64,000 nt of DNA from Trueperaceae bacterium (GCA_023954415.1 JAMLIB010000005.1:1-64000); one strand, 5' to 3'; shown: positions 1 through 9,371, numbered from the stretch's first letter. The notes: generated by a model not told the origin, from the sequence alone. Made by a program: numbers and translations.

Positions 1-114
1 ACCCCCCCCCACACCAACCGGCACCCCCCCCAACCGCATAACCGCCCCACGCCCAAACTGCCGCTCAATCTGCAACAACGCAGAATCAAGAGCCTTCTTG
101 CGCTGGTCTTCCAT
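1..114 (-). CDS. recA: RecA recombinase, N-terminal fragment cut by the window edge
   Basis: RecA forms filaments on single-stranded DNA for homologous recombination and SOS signalling. Only the first 38 codons are visible. The ATG is at 114-112, with a GGAGG ribosome site about 10 nt upstream. The peptide begins [20 protein letters not shown] and continues [10 protein letters not shown], which closely matches the start of Thermus RecA (family knowledge). It lies downstream of cinA on the same strand, a common arrangement. Codons 1-7 are genome-typical (GAA, GAC, CGC), but from codon 8 every codon ends in G or T and leucine is mostly TTG. The G-rich run at the window edge might be a sequence problem, but the frame stays open. 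Confidence 0.88.
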   Translation of the reverse strand, partial: MEDQRKKALDSALLQIERQFGRGAVMRLGGVPVGVGGG

Positions 115-188
115 AAGCCCGCAGCCTCCGTTCAGATACGGGAGGACCCGTGGCGGGCCTTCCCTTATGGCGCTTCAGCCGGCTTCAT

Positions 189-220
189 CGTCGTCGGACC
201 GACATCCCGGTCCGACGACG
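189..220 (-). terminator. Perfect 12-bp inverted repeat between cinA and recA
   Basis: Arms 189-200 and 209-220 are exact complements around an 8-nt loop, directly after the cinA stop codon. No T-tract follows on the minus strand, so it may be a factor-assisted terminator, an mRNA processing hairpin or an attenuator that limits cinA readthrough into recA. Confidence 0.5.
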
Positions 221-226
221 ACTACG

Positions 227-1666
227 TCAGCGCAGCGCCGACCGGAGGAGGTGAAGGCTAGTGAAAGCGGACCGTTCTCGTTGCCATGGCCCACCAAGCG
301 GTGGCAGGTCCAGGGTCTTGACGGAGGTTCCGCTCGCAGTGGCTATCGCGATGACCACACGTGTGATCGTTCGGTCGTCTCCTACCGGTTTGGCGCCGGG
401 CACCGCCGGCAGGACGCCTGGCGGCCCCGATCGGGGCGCCTCCTCGGCCTGCATGCGCGTAAGCTTCCCAACGCCGGGTTCAGCGATTGACGCGTCGTTC
501 GAGGCGGCCAGCACGGGGACGCAAGGTCCGAGGTTGGCGACGCCAAGGTCCGCCTTGAAGAACGCCCTGACTGCGGCGGCCAGTGCGGCCACTACCTCGA
601 CCGCCCCGTAAGGCAGCTTCTGCAGTAGTCCGAGGGGTACGCCGAGCGCTCTCATGGTTTCCGAGTCGCATGTTATCACGCTGCCACTGACTGCCCCGAA
701 CCGCGGAGCCGCCTGTTCCGGAGAGGCCGGCCTGCCGTTCAAGGTCTTGGGACGGCCGAGCTGGTCGACACCGTCGTCCGCTCCGACCAAGTAGCCGGTC
801 AAGACGCCGCCGGTGCTCCCCTCCGCGATGGCGAGCCGCTGCCCGCGTTCACGTAGGGCAGAGACGACGAGGCGCGGCAGGTCGTCGGAGTCGGTGCCCC
901 AGACGCTGTCGCCGAGCCTGGCGGCGACCCTCTCGACCGTGGGTCGCGCGAGCGCGGCCGCCCCGTCGAGGTCGTCGGCCTTGGCGGCCACGCGCACGTG
1001 AACGCCGTCGGCCTTCGCGTAGGTCGCGACGCTGGGGTTCGCCTGGTCGGTGAGCTCCCCGAGCGTCTCCGCCACGAGCGACTCGCCGATGCCGATCGTC
1101 TTGAACGTGCGCACGAACAGCTTGCTGCCTGGCAGCGGCAGGCGGGGGAGGGCTTCCTGGAGCCACATGCGCTCCAGCTCGCGGGGCGGACCGGGCAGTG
1201 TGACGATGTAACGCTCCCTGCCGCCCCTGGTGAGGCGCACCAACCAACCGGGCGCCGTCCCTACCGGGTTGGGAAGGACCTCCGACGAGGCGATGACGTG
1301 CGCCTGCCTGAGGTTGGACTCGGGCATGGGCCGGTCGTTGGCGGCGAAGCGTCGCCGCAGCCACGCCTCGATCTCCGGATCGATGGTCTGGGGCTCGCCG
1401 ACTACCGCGGCGATGGCCTCCCGGGTGAGATCGTCGTCGGTGGGGCCGAGTCCGCCGGTCAACACCACGAGGTCGCTGCGTTCCAGGGCGGCGTCGAGCG
1501 CAGCCATGATCCGCGCCTGGTTGTCGCCGACGCGTTGCGACCAGTAGACATCGACGCCCACTTCCGCCAGGTCGGCGGCGACGCGGGCGCTGTTCGTGTC
1601 GACGACCTCGCCGAGGAGCAGCTCCGTGCCGACGGCGATCACTTCCGCGCTTCTCACGCTGTTCAT
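227..1666 (-). CDS. cinA: CinA-family protein with divergent C-terminal amidase domain
   Basis: CinA normally joins an N-terminal MoCF-like domain (ADP-ribose/NMN metabolism) to a C-terminal NMN deamidase domain. The 479-aa product starts MNSVRSAEVIAVGTELLLGE, and residues 1 to about 250 look intact (GTELLLG, TGGLGPTDDDLTREA). The C-terminal half is abnormal. The usual ESCTGG reads EGSTGG, the Tyr/Lys segment is replaced, and the GIAGP loop is replaced by a longer unrelated stretch, so deamidase activity is doubtful. The ATG at 1666 is chosen because TATCCT lies 5 nt upstream, typical of leaderless genes. An extension further upstream to 1954 is rejected as non-homologous. The gene precedes recA. 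Confidence 0.85.
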   Translation of the reverse strand: MNSVRSAEVIAVGTELLLGEVVDTNSARVAADLAEVGVDVYWSQRVGDNQARIMAALDAALERSDLVVLTGGLGPTDDDLTREAIAAVVGEPQTIDPEIEAWLRRRFAANDRPMPESNLRQAHVIASSEVLPNPVGTAPGWLVRLTRGGRERYIVTLPGPPRELERMWLQEALPRLPLPGSKLFVRTFKTIGIGESLVAETLGELTDQANPSVATYAKADGVHVRVAAKADDLDGAAALARPTVERVAARLGDSVWGTDSDDLPRLVVSALRERGQRLAIAEGSTGGVLTGYLVGADDGVDQLGRPKTLNGRPASPEQAAPRFGAVSGSVITCDSETMRALGVPLGLLQKLPYGAVEVVAALAAAVRAFFKADLGVANLGPCVPVLAASNDASIAEPGVGKLTRMQAEEAPRSGPPGVLPAVPGAKPVGDDRTITRVVIAIATASGTSVKTLDLPPLGGPWQRERSAFTSLHLLRSALR

Positions 1667-1671
1667 GAGGG

Positions 1672-1677
1672 AGGATA
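1672..1677 (-). promoter_or_regulatory. -10 box of leaderless cinA (TATCCT)
   Basis: TATCCT on the minus strand ends 5 nt before the cinA ATG. This spacing puts the transcription start at or next to the start codon. Confidence 0.5.
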
Positions 1678-1702
1678 ACAGGCGGCAACACGTGTGAAAC
1701 GG

Positions 1703-1732
1703 ATGACATACGAAAGCGGGATGGTGTAGAAT
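1703..1732 (+). promoter_or_regulatory. Sigma-70-type promoter for a candidate small RNA
   Basis: ATGACA (1703-1708) and TAGAAT (1727-1732) are separated by 18 bp, a close match to the -35/-10 consensus. No open reading frame with a ribosome site follows. A hairpin terminator starts about 65 nt downstream. Confidence 0.55.
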
Positions 1733-1737
1733 CCGTT

Positions 1738-1832
1738 CGGTTCCTTCCCCCCGGGAACCAGGGAGAGGGCTTCGTGCCCTCCACCATCTCCTCTCTTTGA
1801 CCCTGCGCCCCCCACGCAGGGTCAATCCTTTT
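1738..1832 (+). ncRNA. Candidate structured small RNA of about 95 nt
   Basis: This stretch lies between the divergent cinA and moxR genes and has its own promoter (1703-1732) and terminator (1797-1832). It can fold into a GGTTCC/GGAACC hairpin near 1739-1759 and a GAGGGC-TTCG-type hairpin near 1765-1782, ahead of the terminator stem. It lacks the conserved signal recognition particle RNA loop and is too short for 6S RNA, so no known family is assigned. It could also be an abortive leader of the downstream gene, although moxR has its own -10 box. Confidence 0.45.
1797..1832 (+). terminator. Rho-independent terminator
   Basis: An 11-bp perfect stem (1797-1807 with 1815-1825) encloses a 7-nt C-rich loop and is followed by TCCTTTT. 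This is one of the few hairpins in the window with a real T-tract. Confidence 0.75.
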
Positions 1833-1977
1833 GGGTCTCGCCGTCGGAGCCGTTCTGGGCGGCGCCGGCGAGGGGTCGCGGCCCACTCGCGCCCGCGAGT
1901 CGCGGACTCGCCGGGCCCATGCCTAGAGCGGGTAGGCGAACTCAGCGCCGCCAACAGCCGGGCTCACGTGCCGGTGC

Positions 1978-1983
1978 TAGCAT
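1978..1983 (+). promoter_or_regulatory. -10 box of leaderless moxR (TAGCAT)
   Basis: TAGCAT ends 5 nt before the ATG at 1989 and there is no ribosome site. This supports that start over a longer one at 1797. Confidence 0.5.
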
Positions 1984-1988
1984 TGGCC

Positions 1989-3494
1989 ATGACGATTTCT
2001 CGGGCAGCAAGAAGCGCGTCCAGCACGCATAAGGAGCGCCCCAAGACCCTCGGCGAGCTGCGCGGGACCCGCTGGGAGGCCTCGGCGGGCCGGAGCGTTC
2101 GGGACGAGATCCGCTCCAACCTCGTAGTGGCCTTGCAGCGCCGAGATCCCCTGTTCCACGGGGTAGTCGGCTACGGGGAGACGGTCGTGCCGGCCGTGGT
2201 CAACGCGCTGCTCAGCCGTCACAACTTCATCCTTCTCGGGCTGAGGGGGCAGGCTAAGACCCGCATACTGCGCCAACTCGTCACGCTCCTCGACGAGGAG
2301 GTGCCGTACCTGGAGGGCACGGAGCTGCACGATGACCCCTTCGCGCCCCTGACGGCGGAGGGTCGTGGGCTGGTGGCCGAGCTTGGCGAGGAGGCGCCGA
2401 TAGGGTGGTTGCCCCGCGAGCAGCGCTACGTCGAGAAGCTCGCCACGCCGGATACCACGGTGGCCGACATCGTCGGCGACATCGACCCCATCAAGGCCGC
2501 CAGGCTGGGCACGAGGCTGGGGGACGAGCGTGCGGTGCACTTCGGGCTCCTGCCGCGCGCCAACCGGGGCATCTTCGCCATCAACGAACTGCCGGACCTG
2601 GCGGGCAAGGTGCAGGTGGCGCTCTTCAACGTCATGCAGGAGGGCGACGTCCAGATCAAGGGTTACCCTATGCGCCTCCCGCTCGACGTGCTGTTGGTGT
2701 TCAGCGCCAACCCGGAGGACTACACGGCGCGGGGCAAGATCATCACGCCCCTCAAGGACCGCATCGGCAGCGAGGTGCGCACGCACTACCCGCAGCGAGT
2801 CGAGGAGGGCATGGCCATCACGCGCCAGGAGGCCTGGACGGACCGCGCGGAGGGCGTCTTCGTTCCGGCGTTCGTGGCGGAGGCAGTCGAGGAGGTCGCC
2901 TTCCAGGCCCGCTCGGACGCCCGCGTCGACAAGCATTCGGGCGTGTCGCAGCGCCTGCCGATCAGCCTCCTCGAGAACGTGGTGAGCAACGCCGAGCGCA
3001 GGGCGCTCGCGCACGGCGGTCAAGGCGTCGCCCGCATCTCCGACCTGTACGCGGCCCTGCCTGCCGTCACGGGCAAGATCGAGCTGGAGTACGAAGGCGA
3101 GTTGAAGGGGGCGGAGAGCGTCGCGAGGGAGATCGTCAGACGGGCCATCGGTCAAGTGTTCGGGCGGCGCGGGTCAGAGCTCGATACGGCGACCATCGTC
3201 GAGTACTTCGACGCCGGCAACAGCCTGCGGCTCCCAGGCGACCTGCCGAGCAGCGACTGGCGGGCACCCCTCGCCGAGGTCCCCGACCTGCTGACGGTCG
3301 CGGCGGAGCTGGCGGCGGCCACGAGCCGCGACGCCGGCGGGGTGGAGACAGCGGTCTCGGACGAGCTCCCGCTCGTGAGCGCCGAGTTCATCCTCGAGGG
3401 CCTATACGCGCGGCGCCAGATCGGGCGGAGCGAGGAGCTCGGCTACACGGCCGGGGAGGCAGCCCAGCCCGGCTCGCGGCCCCGGTGGAACTGA
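1989..3494 (+). CDS. MoxR/magnesium-chelatase-like AAA+ ATPase
   Basis: A 501-aa AAA+ ATPase of the MoxR/ChlI type. These proteins usually work as chaperones or remodelling partners of VWA-domain proteins. The P-loop is GLRGQAKT at residues 84-91, and a Walker B-like FAINEL segment has its acidic residue at about 200. The [20 protein letters not shown] segment resembles the sensor and arginine-finger region. The partner VWA gene follows 58 nt downstream on the same strand, so the two very likely form one operon and one complex. The substrate cannot be inferred. Confidence 0.85.
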   Translation: MTISRAARSASSTHKERPKTLGELRGTRWEASAGRSVRDEIRSNLVVALQRRDPLFHGVVGYGETVVPAVVNALLSRHNFILLGLRGQAKTRILRQLVTLLDEEVPYLEGTELHDDPFAPLTAEGRGLVAELGEEAPIGWLPREQRYVEKLATPDTTVADIVGDIDPIKAARLGTRLGDERAVHFGLLPRANRGIFAINELPDLAGKVQVALFNVMQEGDVQIKGYPMRLPLDVLLVFSANPEDYTARGKIITPLKDRIGSEVRTHYPQRVEEGMAITRQEAWTDRAEGVFVPAFVAEAVEEVAFQARSDARVDKHSGVSQRLPISLLENVVSNAERRALAHGGQGVARISDLYAALPAVTGKIELEYEGELKGAESVAREIVRRAIGQVFGRRGSELDTATIVEYFDAGNSLRLPGDLPSSDWRAPLAEVPDLLTVAAELAAATSRDAGGVETAVSDELPLVSAEFILEGLYARRQIGRSEELGYTAGEAAQPGSRPRWN

Positions 3495-3552
3495 CCGCAG
3501 CCCCGGGAGGCGCCCGCCCAGCGCGCAGCGCCGGCGCGCACGGAGGTCCGGT

Positions 3553-4809
3553 ATGGCAGTGATCCGCTACTCGAAGTACGAGGGCACGCTCGACGACCTC
3601 GACATGGCCGACCTCATGCGCATGCTGCAAGACCGGCTCCTCCAGTCCGGCTTCGAGCGCAACCCGTACGACCCGGACCCGGATCACCGGCCGACCATGC
3701 AGGACCTCTACGAGGCCATCGCCCAGGCCTTGGTCGACAACGACCTGGTCAGCGAGGAGGTCCTCAAGGATGCGCTCGAGGCCGAGGACTGGCTGGACAC
3801 CGAGCTCGGAACCGCCGCCCGCGAACTCGCCCGGCGGCTGGAGCAGGAAGGGTACTTGCGGGCGAACCCCGGCGAGGACGGCGCTCGGGACGCCGAGGGG
3901 GCTGCGCCGGGGTCCGCTGGCGGGCCGGCCACGGACCCGGGCAGGGCCACCTTCGAGCTGACCGACAAGGCGATCGACTTCCTCGGCTACCGCACGCTCC
4001 GGGACGTGCTCGGCGGCGCCGGCCGGTCGAGCATCGGCTCGCACGACACTCACTTCACGACCACCGGTGTGGAGACCGTGGGGGCAACGAAGGAGTACGA
4101 GTTCGGCGACGCGCTCAACCTCGACGTGCCGGCCACCCTGGCCCGAGCCGCTAGGCACGGGCTCGATGACGGTCGCATCGATTTGCAGGAAGAGGACCTC
4201 CGAGTTCAGGAGTCGGAGTACTACTCGTCGGCCGCCACGGTGGTGATGCTCGACTGCAGCCACTCGATGATCCTCTACGGCGAGGACCGGTTCAGCCCGG
4301 CGAAGCAGGTCGCGCTGGCCCTCGCCCACCTGATCCGCACGCAGTATCGCGGTGACACCGTGCAGTTCGTCCTGTTCCACAACGGGGCGGAGGAGATCTC
4401 GCTCGAGCGCCTGGCCATGGCGCAGGTCGGGCCGTATCACACGAACACGGCGCAAGGGCTCCGCCTCGCCCAACGCCTGCTCCTGCGCCAGAACAAGGAG
4501 ATGAAGCAGATCGTGATGATCACGGACGGCAAGCCGTCGGCCATCACGCTGCCGGACGGCCGCATCTACCGCAACGCCTATGGCCTGGACCCGCTCGTGC
4601 TCGGTGAGACCCTCAGGGAGGTCGGCGCCTGTCGGCGGCACGGCATCCAGGTCAACACCTTCATGCTGGCGCGCGACCCGGAGCTCGTGGCGTTCGTCCA
4701 GCGTGTCAGCGCCATGACGAGGGGCAAGGCCTACTTCACCACCCCGAGCACCATCGGCCGTTACGTGCTACTCGACTACCAGGCCAAGCGCACTAAGCTC
4801 GTCAACTGA
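3553..4809 (+). CDS. VWA-domain protein partnered with the MoxR-like ATPase
   Basis: A 418-aa protein with a C-terminal von Willebrand factor A domain. The metal-ion site motif DxSxS is present as DCSHS at residues 234-238, and the later Thr/Asp positions appear as ITDGKP around 323-328. The N-terminal half is acidic and helical with an alanine/glycine-rich linker near 115-130. No signal peptide or membrane segment is seen, so it should be cytosolic. Placed directly after the MoxR-like gene, it probably binds that ATPase through the VWA domain, as in other MoxR-VWA pairs. An AGGTCCGGT stretch near 3543 may serve as a weak ribosome site. Confidence 0.85.
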   Translation: MAVIRYSKYEGTLDDLDMADLMRMLQDRLLQSGFERNPYDPDPDHRPTMQDLYEAIAQALVDNDLVSEEVLKDALEAEDWLDTELGTAARELARRLEQEGYLRANPGEDGARDAEGAAPGSAGGPATDPGRATFELTDKAIDFLGYRTLRDVLGGAGRSSIGSHDTHFTTTGVETVGATKEYEFGDALNLDVPATLARAARHGLDDGRIDLQEEDLRVQESEYYSSAATVVMLDCSHSMILYGEDRFSPAKQVALALAHLIRTQYRGDTVQFVLFHNGAEEISLERLAMAQVGPYHTNTAQGLRLAQRLLLRQNKEMKQIVMITDGKPSAITLPDGRIYRNAYGLDPLVLGETLREVGACRRHGIQVNTFMLARDPELVAFVQRVSAMTRGKAYFTTPSTIGRYVLLDYQAKRTKLVN

Positions 4810-4885
4810 TTCGCGAGCCCCGAGCGGGCGCGAGGCCGCACGCGCGCCGGCTCCGGGCCAGATCGGCGTGCCGGCCCGGCCGTAC

Positions 4886-5695
4886 TCACTCGAACGAGCG
4901 CGAGAGCCGGTCGAGGGCCTGGATGGCGGGAGCGTAGTTCGGATCGGCGGTGCGCGCGGCGCGGTAGTTGACCTCGGCGCGCTCAAGGTCGCCCAACTGC
5001 TCGTACGCTTCACCCATACGGTAGTAGGCCTCCACGTAGGCTGGACTGCCGGGCCGCGCCTCGCCGTTGTCCGTTGCCTCGAACACGTCGATGGCGGCAT
5101 TGAAGGCGGAGATAGCGTCAGGGAGGCGACCGACGAACATGAACAGCCGGCCCTTGTCGATATAGGGCCACAACTCGCTCCCTCCGCGAGCCGTGGCGGC
5201 GGCGGCGTCGAACGCCGCCACCGCGTCGTCGAACCGTGCGGCCTGCCATGCCACCCGCCCCCAGTCCATCGCGAACTCGTAGTCGCGGCTACGCAGGAAC
5301 GCGTTCTGGAGTGCACGCAGGGCTCCAACCGGGTCACCGGCGGCCGCGCGTAGCAGGCCTTGCAGGTTGACGATGGCGGGGTCGGAGTCGCCGGACAGCT
5401 CGATGGCGCGGTCCAACTCGACCTGGGAGCGCTCCAGGTTGCCCGTCAGGTAGAGGGCCTTGGCGTACAGGAAGTGCGCCTCGCCGCTCTCCGGGTGATG
5501 GGTGACCAGTTCCGGTCCGTTCAGGCGCGCGGCCGAGTTGTAGTAGCCCTGGGCCAGCAGGTCGCGCATCTGGGCGAAGTCGGCTTGCGCGTAGGCAGCG
5601 CCGCCGAGCAGGAACACGCAGACGGCCAGCGCCAGCGCCACGGCGCGGGTGGACGGCCGCGCTCGCGCCCAGCTGGGTGACGTCCTGAACGGCAC
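4886..5695 (-). CDS. Exported TPR-repeat protein
   Basis: A 269-aa protein with an N-terminal signal peptide (hydrophobic stretch about residues 19-36, cleavage after AYAQ) and several tetratricopeptide repeats. One clear repeat is SPAYVEAYYRMGEAYEQLGD near the C-terminus. TPR arrays scaffold protein contacts, here probably in the periplasm or envelope. The GTG at 5695 is chosen because TACCCT lies exactly 6 nt upstream, which suggests a leaderless transcript. It follows csaB on the same strand after a 95-nt gap but likely has its own promoter. Its partner is unknown. Confidence 0.75.
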   Translation of the reverse strand: MPFRTSPSWARARPSTRAVALALAVCVFLLGGAAYAQADFAQMRDLLAQGYYNSAARLNGPELVTHHPESGEAHFLYAKALYLTGNLERSQVELDRAIELSGDSDPAIVNLQGLLRAAAGDPVGALRALQNAFLRSRDYEFAMDWGRVAWQAARFDDAVAAFDAAAATARGGSELWPYIDKGRLFMFVGRLPDAISAFNAAIDVFEATDNGEARPGSPAYVEAYYRMGEAYEQLGDLERAEVNYRAARTADPNYAPAIQALDRLSRSFE

Positions 5696-5701
5696 GGCGC
5701 A

Positions 5702-5707
5702 AGGGTA
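5702..5707 (-). promoter_or_regulatory. -10 box of leaderless TPR gene (TACCCT)
   Basis: TACCCT on the minus strand ends 6 nt before the GTG start at 5695. Confidence 0.5.
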
Positions 5708-5790
5708 CCCCAAGGCGGGATGAGAAGGGGCGACGCGTTCAGCCCACGAGGACCCCTTGGGCCGCGCCGGCACCGAGGCCGGACCGGACC

Positions 5791-6804
5791 TCACGCCGCG
5801 CTTCCCAGGGTCGCCGCCAACCAGTCCAGCCCCTCGTCGGCCAGGCGGGTCAGGTGGTCGACGGCGTGCGCGGCGGCGGGCGGAGCGGTCCTGACGAGGC
5901 TCAGGAGGGCACGGCCGTCGACGGGCGCGGTGAACGCCGGGGCGGCCGCCTGCGAGAGGAACCCCTTCACCTTCGGGTCGTAAGACAGCCCGGCGAAGCC
6001 GATCCCGAGCCGCGCCGCGAGGATGCAACCGTGCAGCCGCACGGACACGACGTACCGCGCGCCCGCCATGGCCGCGAGCGTCTCGGCGGGGGTGGTGGCC
6101 TGGCGCGCGACGACGCTGGGCGCCGCCCGGATGAGCTCGGCGACGGCCTGCTCGTCCTGGCGCGGCTGGAACGCGACGGCCGCGAGCGGCACCCCTTCGG
6201 CCTGCAAGGCGCCGGCGAGCGCTGCGAGCGCGCCGTTCAGGGCGTCCTGGCCGCCGCGCGGGGCCAGGACGACGGGCCCGTCCCGACGGTCGGCCGGCAG
6301 GTCGGCCGGCGTCACGCCTGGCGGCAACGGCATGACCAGCGCCGGGTCCGCCACCAGCACGGAGCCGTAGCCCATGCTCGCCGCGAGCCCGACGGACTGT
6401 TGGTCCCTGAGGGCGAGCGGCACGCCTGCCAGCGCTCGCCGCGTGCGAGCGAGCCCGCTCGGGGTGAACGGCCCAAGCGACTGGCCGTACACGACGACCC
6501 GCTTGCGCATGGCCTTGGCCAGGCGCAAGGTGGCGAGGTAGTAGGAGAGGCTGCGGCCGCTCGTCACGTCCTGCAGCAGCCCGCCCCCGCCGGAGACGAG
6601 CGCGTCGGCCTTGACGAGAGCCGGCACGAGGCCGGAGTAACGGTCGACCGCCGCGACGCCGTGAAGCTTCCTGGTCGAGCGTGGATCGACAGACAGGACG
6701 ACCGGCTCGATGCCGCGAGCCGTCAAGCCCGTGACGAGGCCGGCCAGGAGCGCCTCGTCGCCGAGGTTGCCCGCCCCGTAGTAACCGCTTACGAGCACGC
6801 GCAC
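5791..6804 (-). CDS. csaB: CsaB-type polysaccharide pyruvyl transferase
   Basis: CsaB adds pyruvate to cell-wall-linked polysaccharide so that SLH-domain S-layer or outer-envelope proteins can dock on it. The 337-aa product shows the family start MRVLVSGYYGAGNLGDEALL, the SGGGGLLQD loop, the VVVYGQSLGP segment and the late VSVRLHGCILA motif. It starts with GTG, 49 nt after the DUF5693 membrane protein, a neighbour commonly seen with csaB. Pyruvylated wall polymer is a known anchor in Thermus and Deinococcus relatives, which fits the proposed lineage. Confidence 0.85.
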   Translation of the reverse strand: MRVLVSGYYGAGNLGDEALLAGLVTGLTARGIEPVVLSVDPRSTRKLHGVAAVDRYSGLVPALVKADALVSGGGGLLQDVTSGRSLSYYLATLRLAKAMRKRVVVYGQSLGPFTPSGLARTRRALAGVPLALRDQQSVGLAASMGYGSVLVADPALVMPLPPGVTPADLPADRRDGPVVLAPRGGQDALNGALAALAGALQAEGVPLAAVAFQPRQDEQAVAELIRAAPSVVARQATTPAETLAAMAGARYVVSVRLHGCILAARLGIGFAGLSYDPKVKGFLSQAAAPAFTAPVDGRALLSLVRTAPPAAAHAVDHLTRLADEGLDWLAATLGSAA

Positions 6805-6853
6805 GGGCTACCCCGGGCTCACGGGATCCAGAGGCGCGGGGGCCACCCGCGCC

Positions 6854-8737
6854 TCAACGGTCGTCCGTCGACGCCAGCCAGCGCCTACCGAGCCTGGTGA
6901 ACAGCGCGGCAACCGGCACGAGCACGGCGCCGATGGCGAGCCCGACGAGGAGGGCGACGCCGGTGCGCTCCAGCGAGATGAGCAGGGGGGTGTGGTAGTG
7001 GCTGAAGGAGTTCAGGATGCTCGCCTGGGCCACTACGCCGGCGGTCAGGAGCGGACCGCGCAGCCACGCCGGCCAGCCGGGGAGCGCCAACGCCACGAGG
7101 GCGGCCGGGTGCCCGATCAGCTCCTTGAAGCGCGGCCTTGCCACGAACTCGCCGAGGAACGACCTGAGGGCCAACTCGAACTGGCTGACGCCGATGACGG
7201 GGTCGTTGCCCCGCCTGAGCACCACGATGGCTACGGCTGCGACCGCCACCAGGCCGACGGCTACGTGCGCGACCGTGATGTTCATGCGCACGAGCCGCTT
7301 GACCCACTCGGCGGGCCGATGGAAGCGCAGCATGTAGGCCACGAGGAACAGTGCGGGCGGGACGACGAGCGTGAGCCCGACGCCGGAGAACGGCCGGATG
7401 GCGAGTAGGGTCTCGCGTTCGCTGCCCACCGCCGTGAGGAGCAGTGCGCCCGCCAGGCTCACGAGCGTCGCGCCGAGGATGGTGGGCCAGCGCTCCTTGA
7501 AGCTCAAGAACCCGAGGGTGGGGAAGACCAACGCGGCCAGGAGGGCGACGGCGTCCCAGGACGCGCCCCCAGCCCAGCCGCATAGGAGGAGCAGCGCGGC
7601 GAACGCGGCGGCGCCCCACGGGGCGGGCAACCGGCGCGCCAACAGCAGGGCGCCGGCCAGCACGCCGAGCGCTGCCAGTGCGCGCAGCCACGTGGTCGTC
7701 CGGAAATCCTTGCCGAGGGTCGTCAGCGGCCCGACGTCGTAGCCCTGAGCCCGCAACGTTCTACTGAGTGAGGAGACGAGCGCCTCGGTGTTGCCGATCG
7801 GGTCGCCGAGTTCGACGGTGGTGTACGGCCGCAGGTACAGGAGCCGCACGTTGCGCTCCTCGACCGCGAGCAGGTACTTGTCGACGAGGTCGGCGGGCTT
7901 GAGGCGCCGGTCGACGTAGTCCTGGTTGAAGCTCAACAGCCTCACGGTCGGGATCTTGCCGGACACGTCCGCCATGCCGTTCTGCGGGGTGCCCTCGATG
8001 ACCGCGGTCAGGTACGGCTGGGAGGCGCTCACCAGCCCCTCGAGCCCGGACGGCCAGCCGGTGAGCTGGGTGCCGGCGTGGATCAGGTAGCTCGCTTCGG
8101 CCGGGAAGTCGTCTCCGACCTCGGTGAGCGCGTAGGTGGCGTTGCGGGGGCGGTACGCGACGTCGAAGCCGGCGCCCTTCCACAGGGCGAGCTGCGCCTT
8201 ATCCGGCCCCGCTGGCAAGAACGTCTTGACGTCCCCAGGCCACAGGTACCAGGTGCGGCCGTCCAGCTCGAAGCTCCTGGCGGCCGGCACGTTCTTGGCG
8301 ACGAGGCGATCGAGCGCGCCTGGCATGAGGGCGGTGACGAGCGTGGCGTCGGACGGGACTGCGGGGGCCGGTTGGCCGTCCGCGACGAGCTGCGCCTTGA
8401 GCTCGGAACCGAGGAGCGTGGCGGCGTAACCCTTGGCGACGAGGGTCTCGATGGTGTCCTCGTAGAGGGCTACGCCCGTCAGCCCGAGCTGCTGGTAGCG
8501 CCGTCCGAGCTCCAGGCTCGTGAGGCCGACGAGGTTGCCCTGCCGCGCGAGCGCCTGCTCGTCCATCACCAGGGCGACCTGCTCCCGGCTCCCCTCGACG
8601 CCGATGCGGCGCGCGGCGAGCACGGCCGCCGGGATGAGGGTCAGGAGGACGACGAGCCATAAGGCGGCGTCGAGGGGGCCGATGGCGATCCTCCGCGACG
8701 CACCCGAGGCGGAGGGGCCTACGCGACGGGGGTTCAC
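6854..8737 (-). CDS. DUF5693-family multi-pass membrane protein
   Basis: A 627-aa membrane protein. One transmembrane helix lies near residues 25-45, a large extracytoplasmic domain spans about 50-350, and roughly seven helices follow. It matches the DUF5693 proteins commonly encoded beside csaB and is likely part of wall-polymer or S-layer anchor biogenesis; the exact reaction is unknown. Its ATG overlaps the udk stop codon by 4 nt (ATGA), so translation is probably coupled. It sits between udk and csaB on the same strand, within one apparent operon that starts at pyrG. Confidence 0.75.
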   Translation of the reverse strand: MNPRRVGPSASGASRRIAIGPLDAALWLVVLLTLIPAAVLAARRIGVEGSREQVALVMDEQALARQGNLVGLTSLELGRRYQQLGLTGVALYEDTIETLVAKGYAATLLGSELKAQLVADGQPAPAVPSDATLVTALMPGALDRLVAKNVPAARSFELDGRTWYLWPGDVKTFLPAGPDKAQLALWKGAGFDVAYRPRNATYALTEVGDDFPAEASYLIHAGTQLTGWPSGLEGLVSASQPYLTAVIEGTPQNGMADVSGKIPTVRLLSFNQDYVDRRLKPADLVDKYLLAVEERNVRLLYLRPYTTVELGDPIGNTEALVSSLSRTLRAQGYDVGPLTTLGKDFRTTTWLRALAALGVLAGALLLARRLPAPWGAAAFAALLLLCGWAGGASWDAVALLAALVFPTLGFLSFKERWPTILGATLVSLAGALLLTAVGSERETLLAIRPFSGVGLTLVVPPALFLVAYMLRFHRPAEWVKRLVRMNITVAHVAVGLVAVAAVAIVVLRRGNDPVIGVSQFELALRSFLGEFVARPRFKELIGHPAALVALALPGWPAWLRGPLLTAGVVAQASILNSFSHYHTPLLISLERTGVALLVGLAIGAVLVPVAALFTRLGRRWLASTDDR

Positions 8738-9371
8738 GCCTCGGCCTTGGCGTGCCGGCGCAGGAAGGCGCCGACGTGGTTGACGAGGACCTCGAGCGCC
8801 ACGCGGTTGGAGCCCCCTTCAGGGAGGATCAGGTCGGCGTACTGCTTGGTCGGTTCGACGAACAGGTCGTGCATCGGCTTCACCGTCCTGCGGTACTGGG
8901 CGATGACCGACTGGGCGGTGCGCCCGCGTTCGGCCACGTCGCGCTCTAGCCGGCGGATGAAGCGCTCGTCGGGCGGGGCGTCGACGAAGACCTTCAGGCG
9001 CATGCGTTCGCGCAGGTGCGCGTCGTGGAGCACGAGGATGCCCTCGACTATCACGATGGGGGCCGGCTCCAGGTGGATCGTGGTGGTCGAGCGGTCGTGA
9101 TGGGTGAAGTCGTAGACGGGCCGCTCGATCGACTCGCCGTTCACGAGCTGGTCGATGTGGCGCACGAGCAGCTCCGTGTCGAACGCGTTCGGCTCGTCGT
9201 AGTTCGTCAGGACGCGCGCCTCGAACGGTAGGTCGCCCTGTGAGCAGTAGTAGGCGTCGTGCGGCAGGAGGATGGCGTTGCCTTCACCGGCGGCGGCCAG
9301 CAGCGAGCGCGCGACGGTCGTCTTGCCGGAGCCGGTGCCGCCGGCAAGCCCGACCACCAACGGTCGCTCGC

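Noticed and set aside
1-30. G/C homopolymer tracts at the left edge as a sign of sequencing error
   Set aside because: The recA frame stays open through both runs and yields a plausible RecA segment; an error cannot be fully excluded, but the codon bias does not depend on these runs.
1738-1832. Signal recognition particle RNA or 6S RNA
   Set aside because: The conserved SRP tetraloop/asymmetric loop sequence is absent and the length is too short for 6S RNA.
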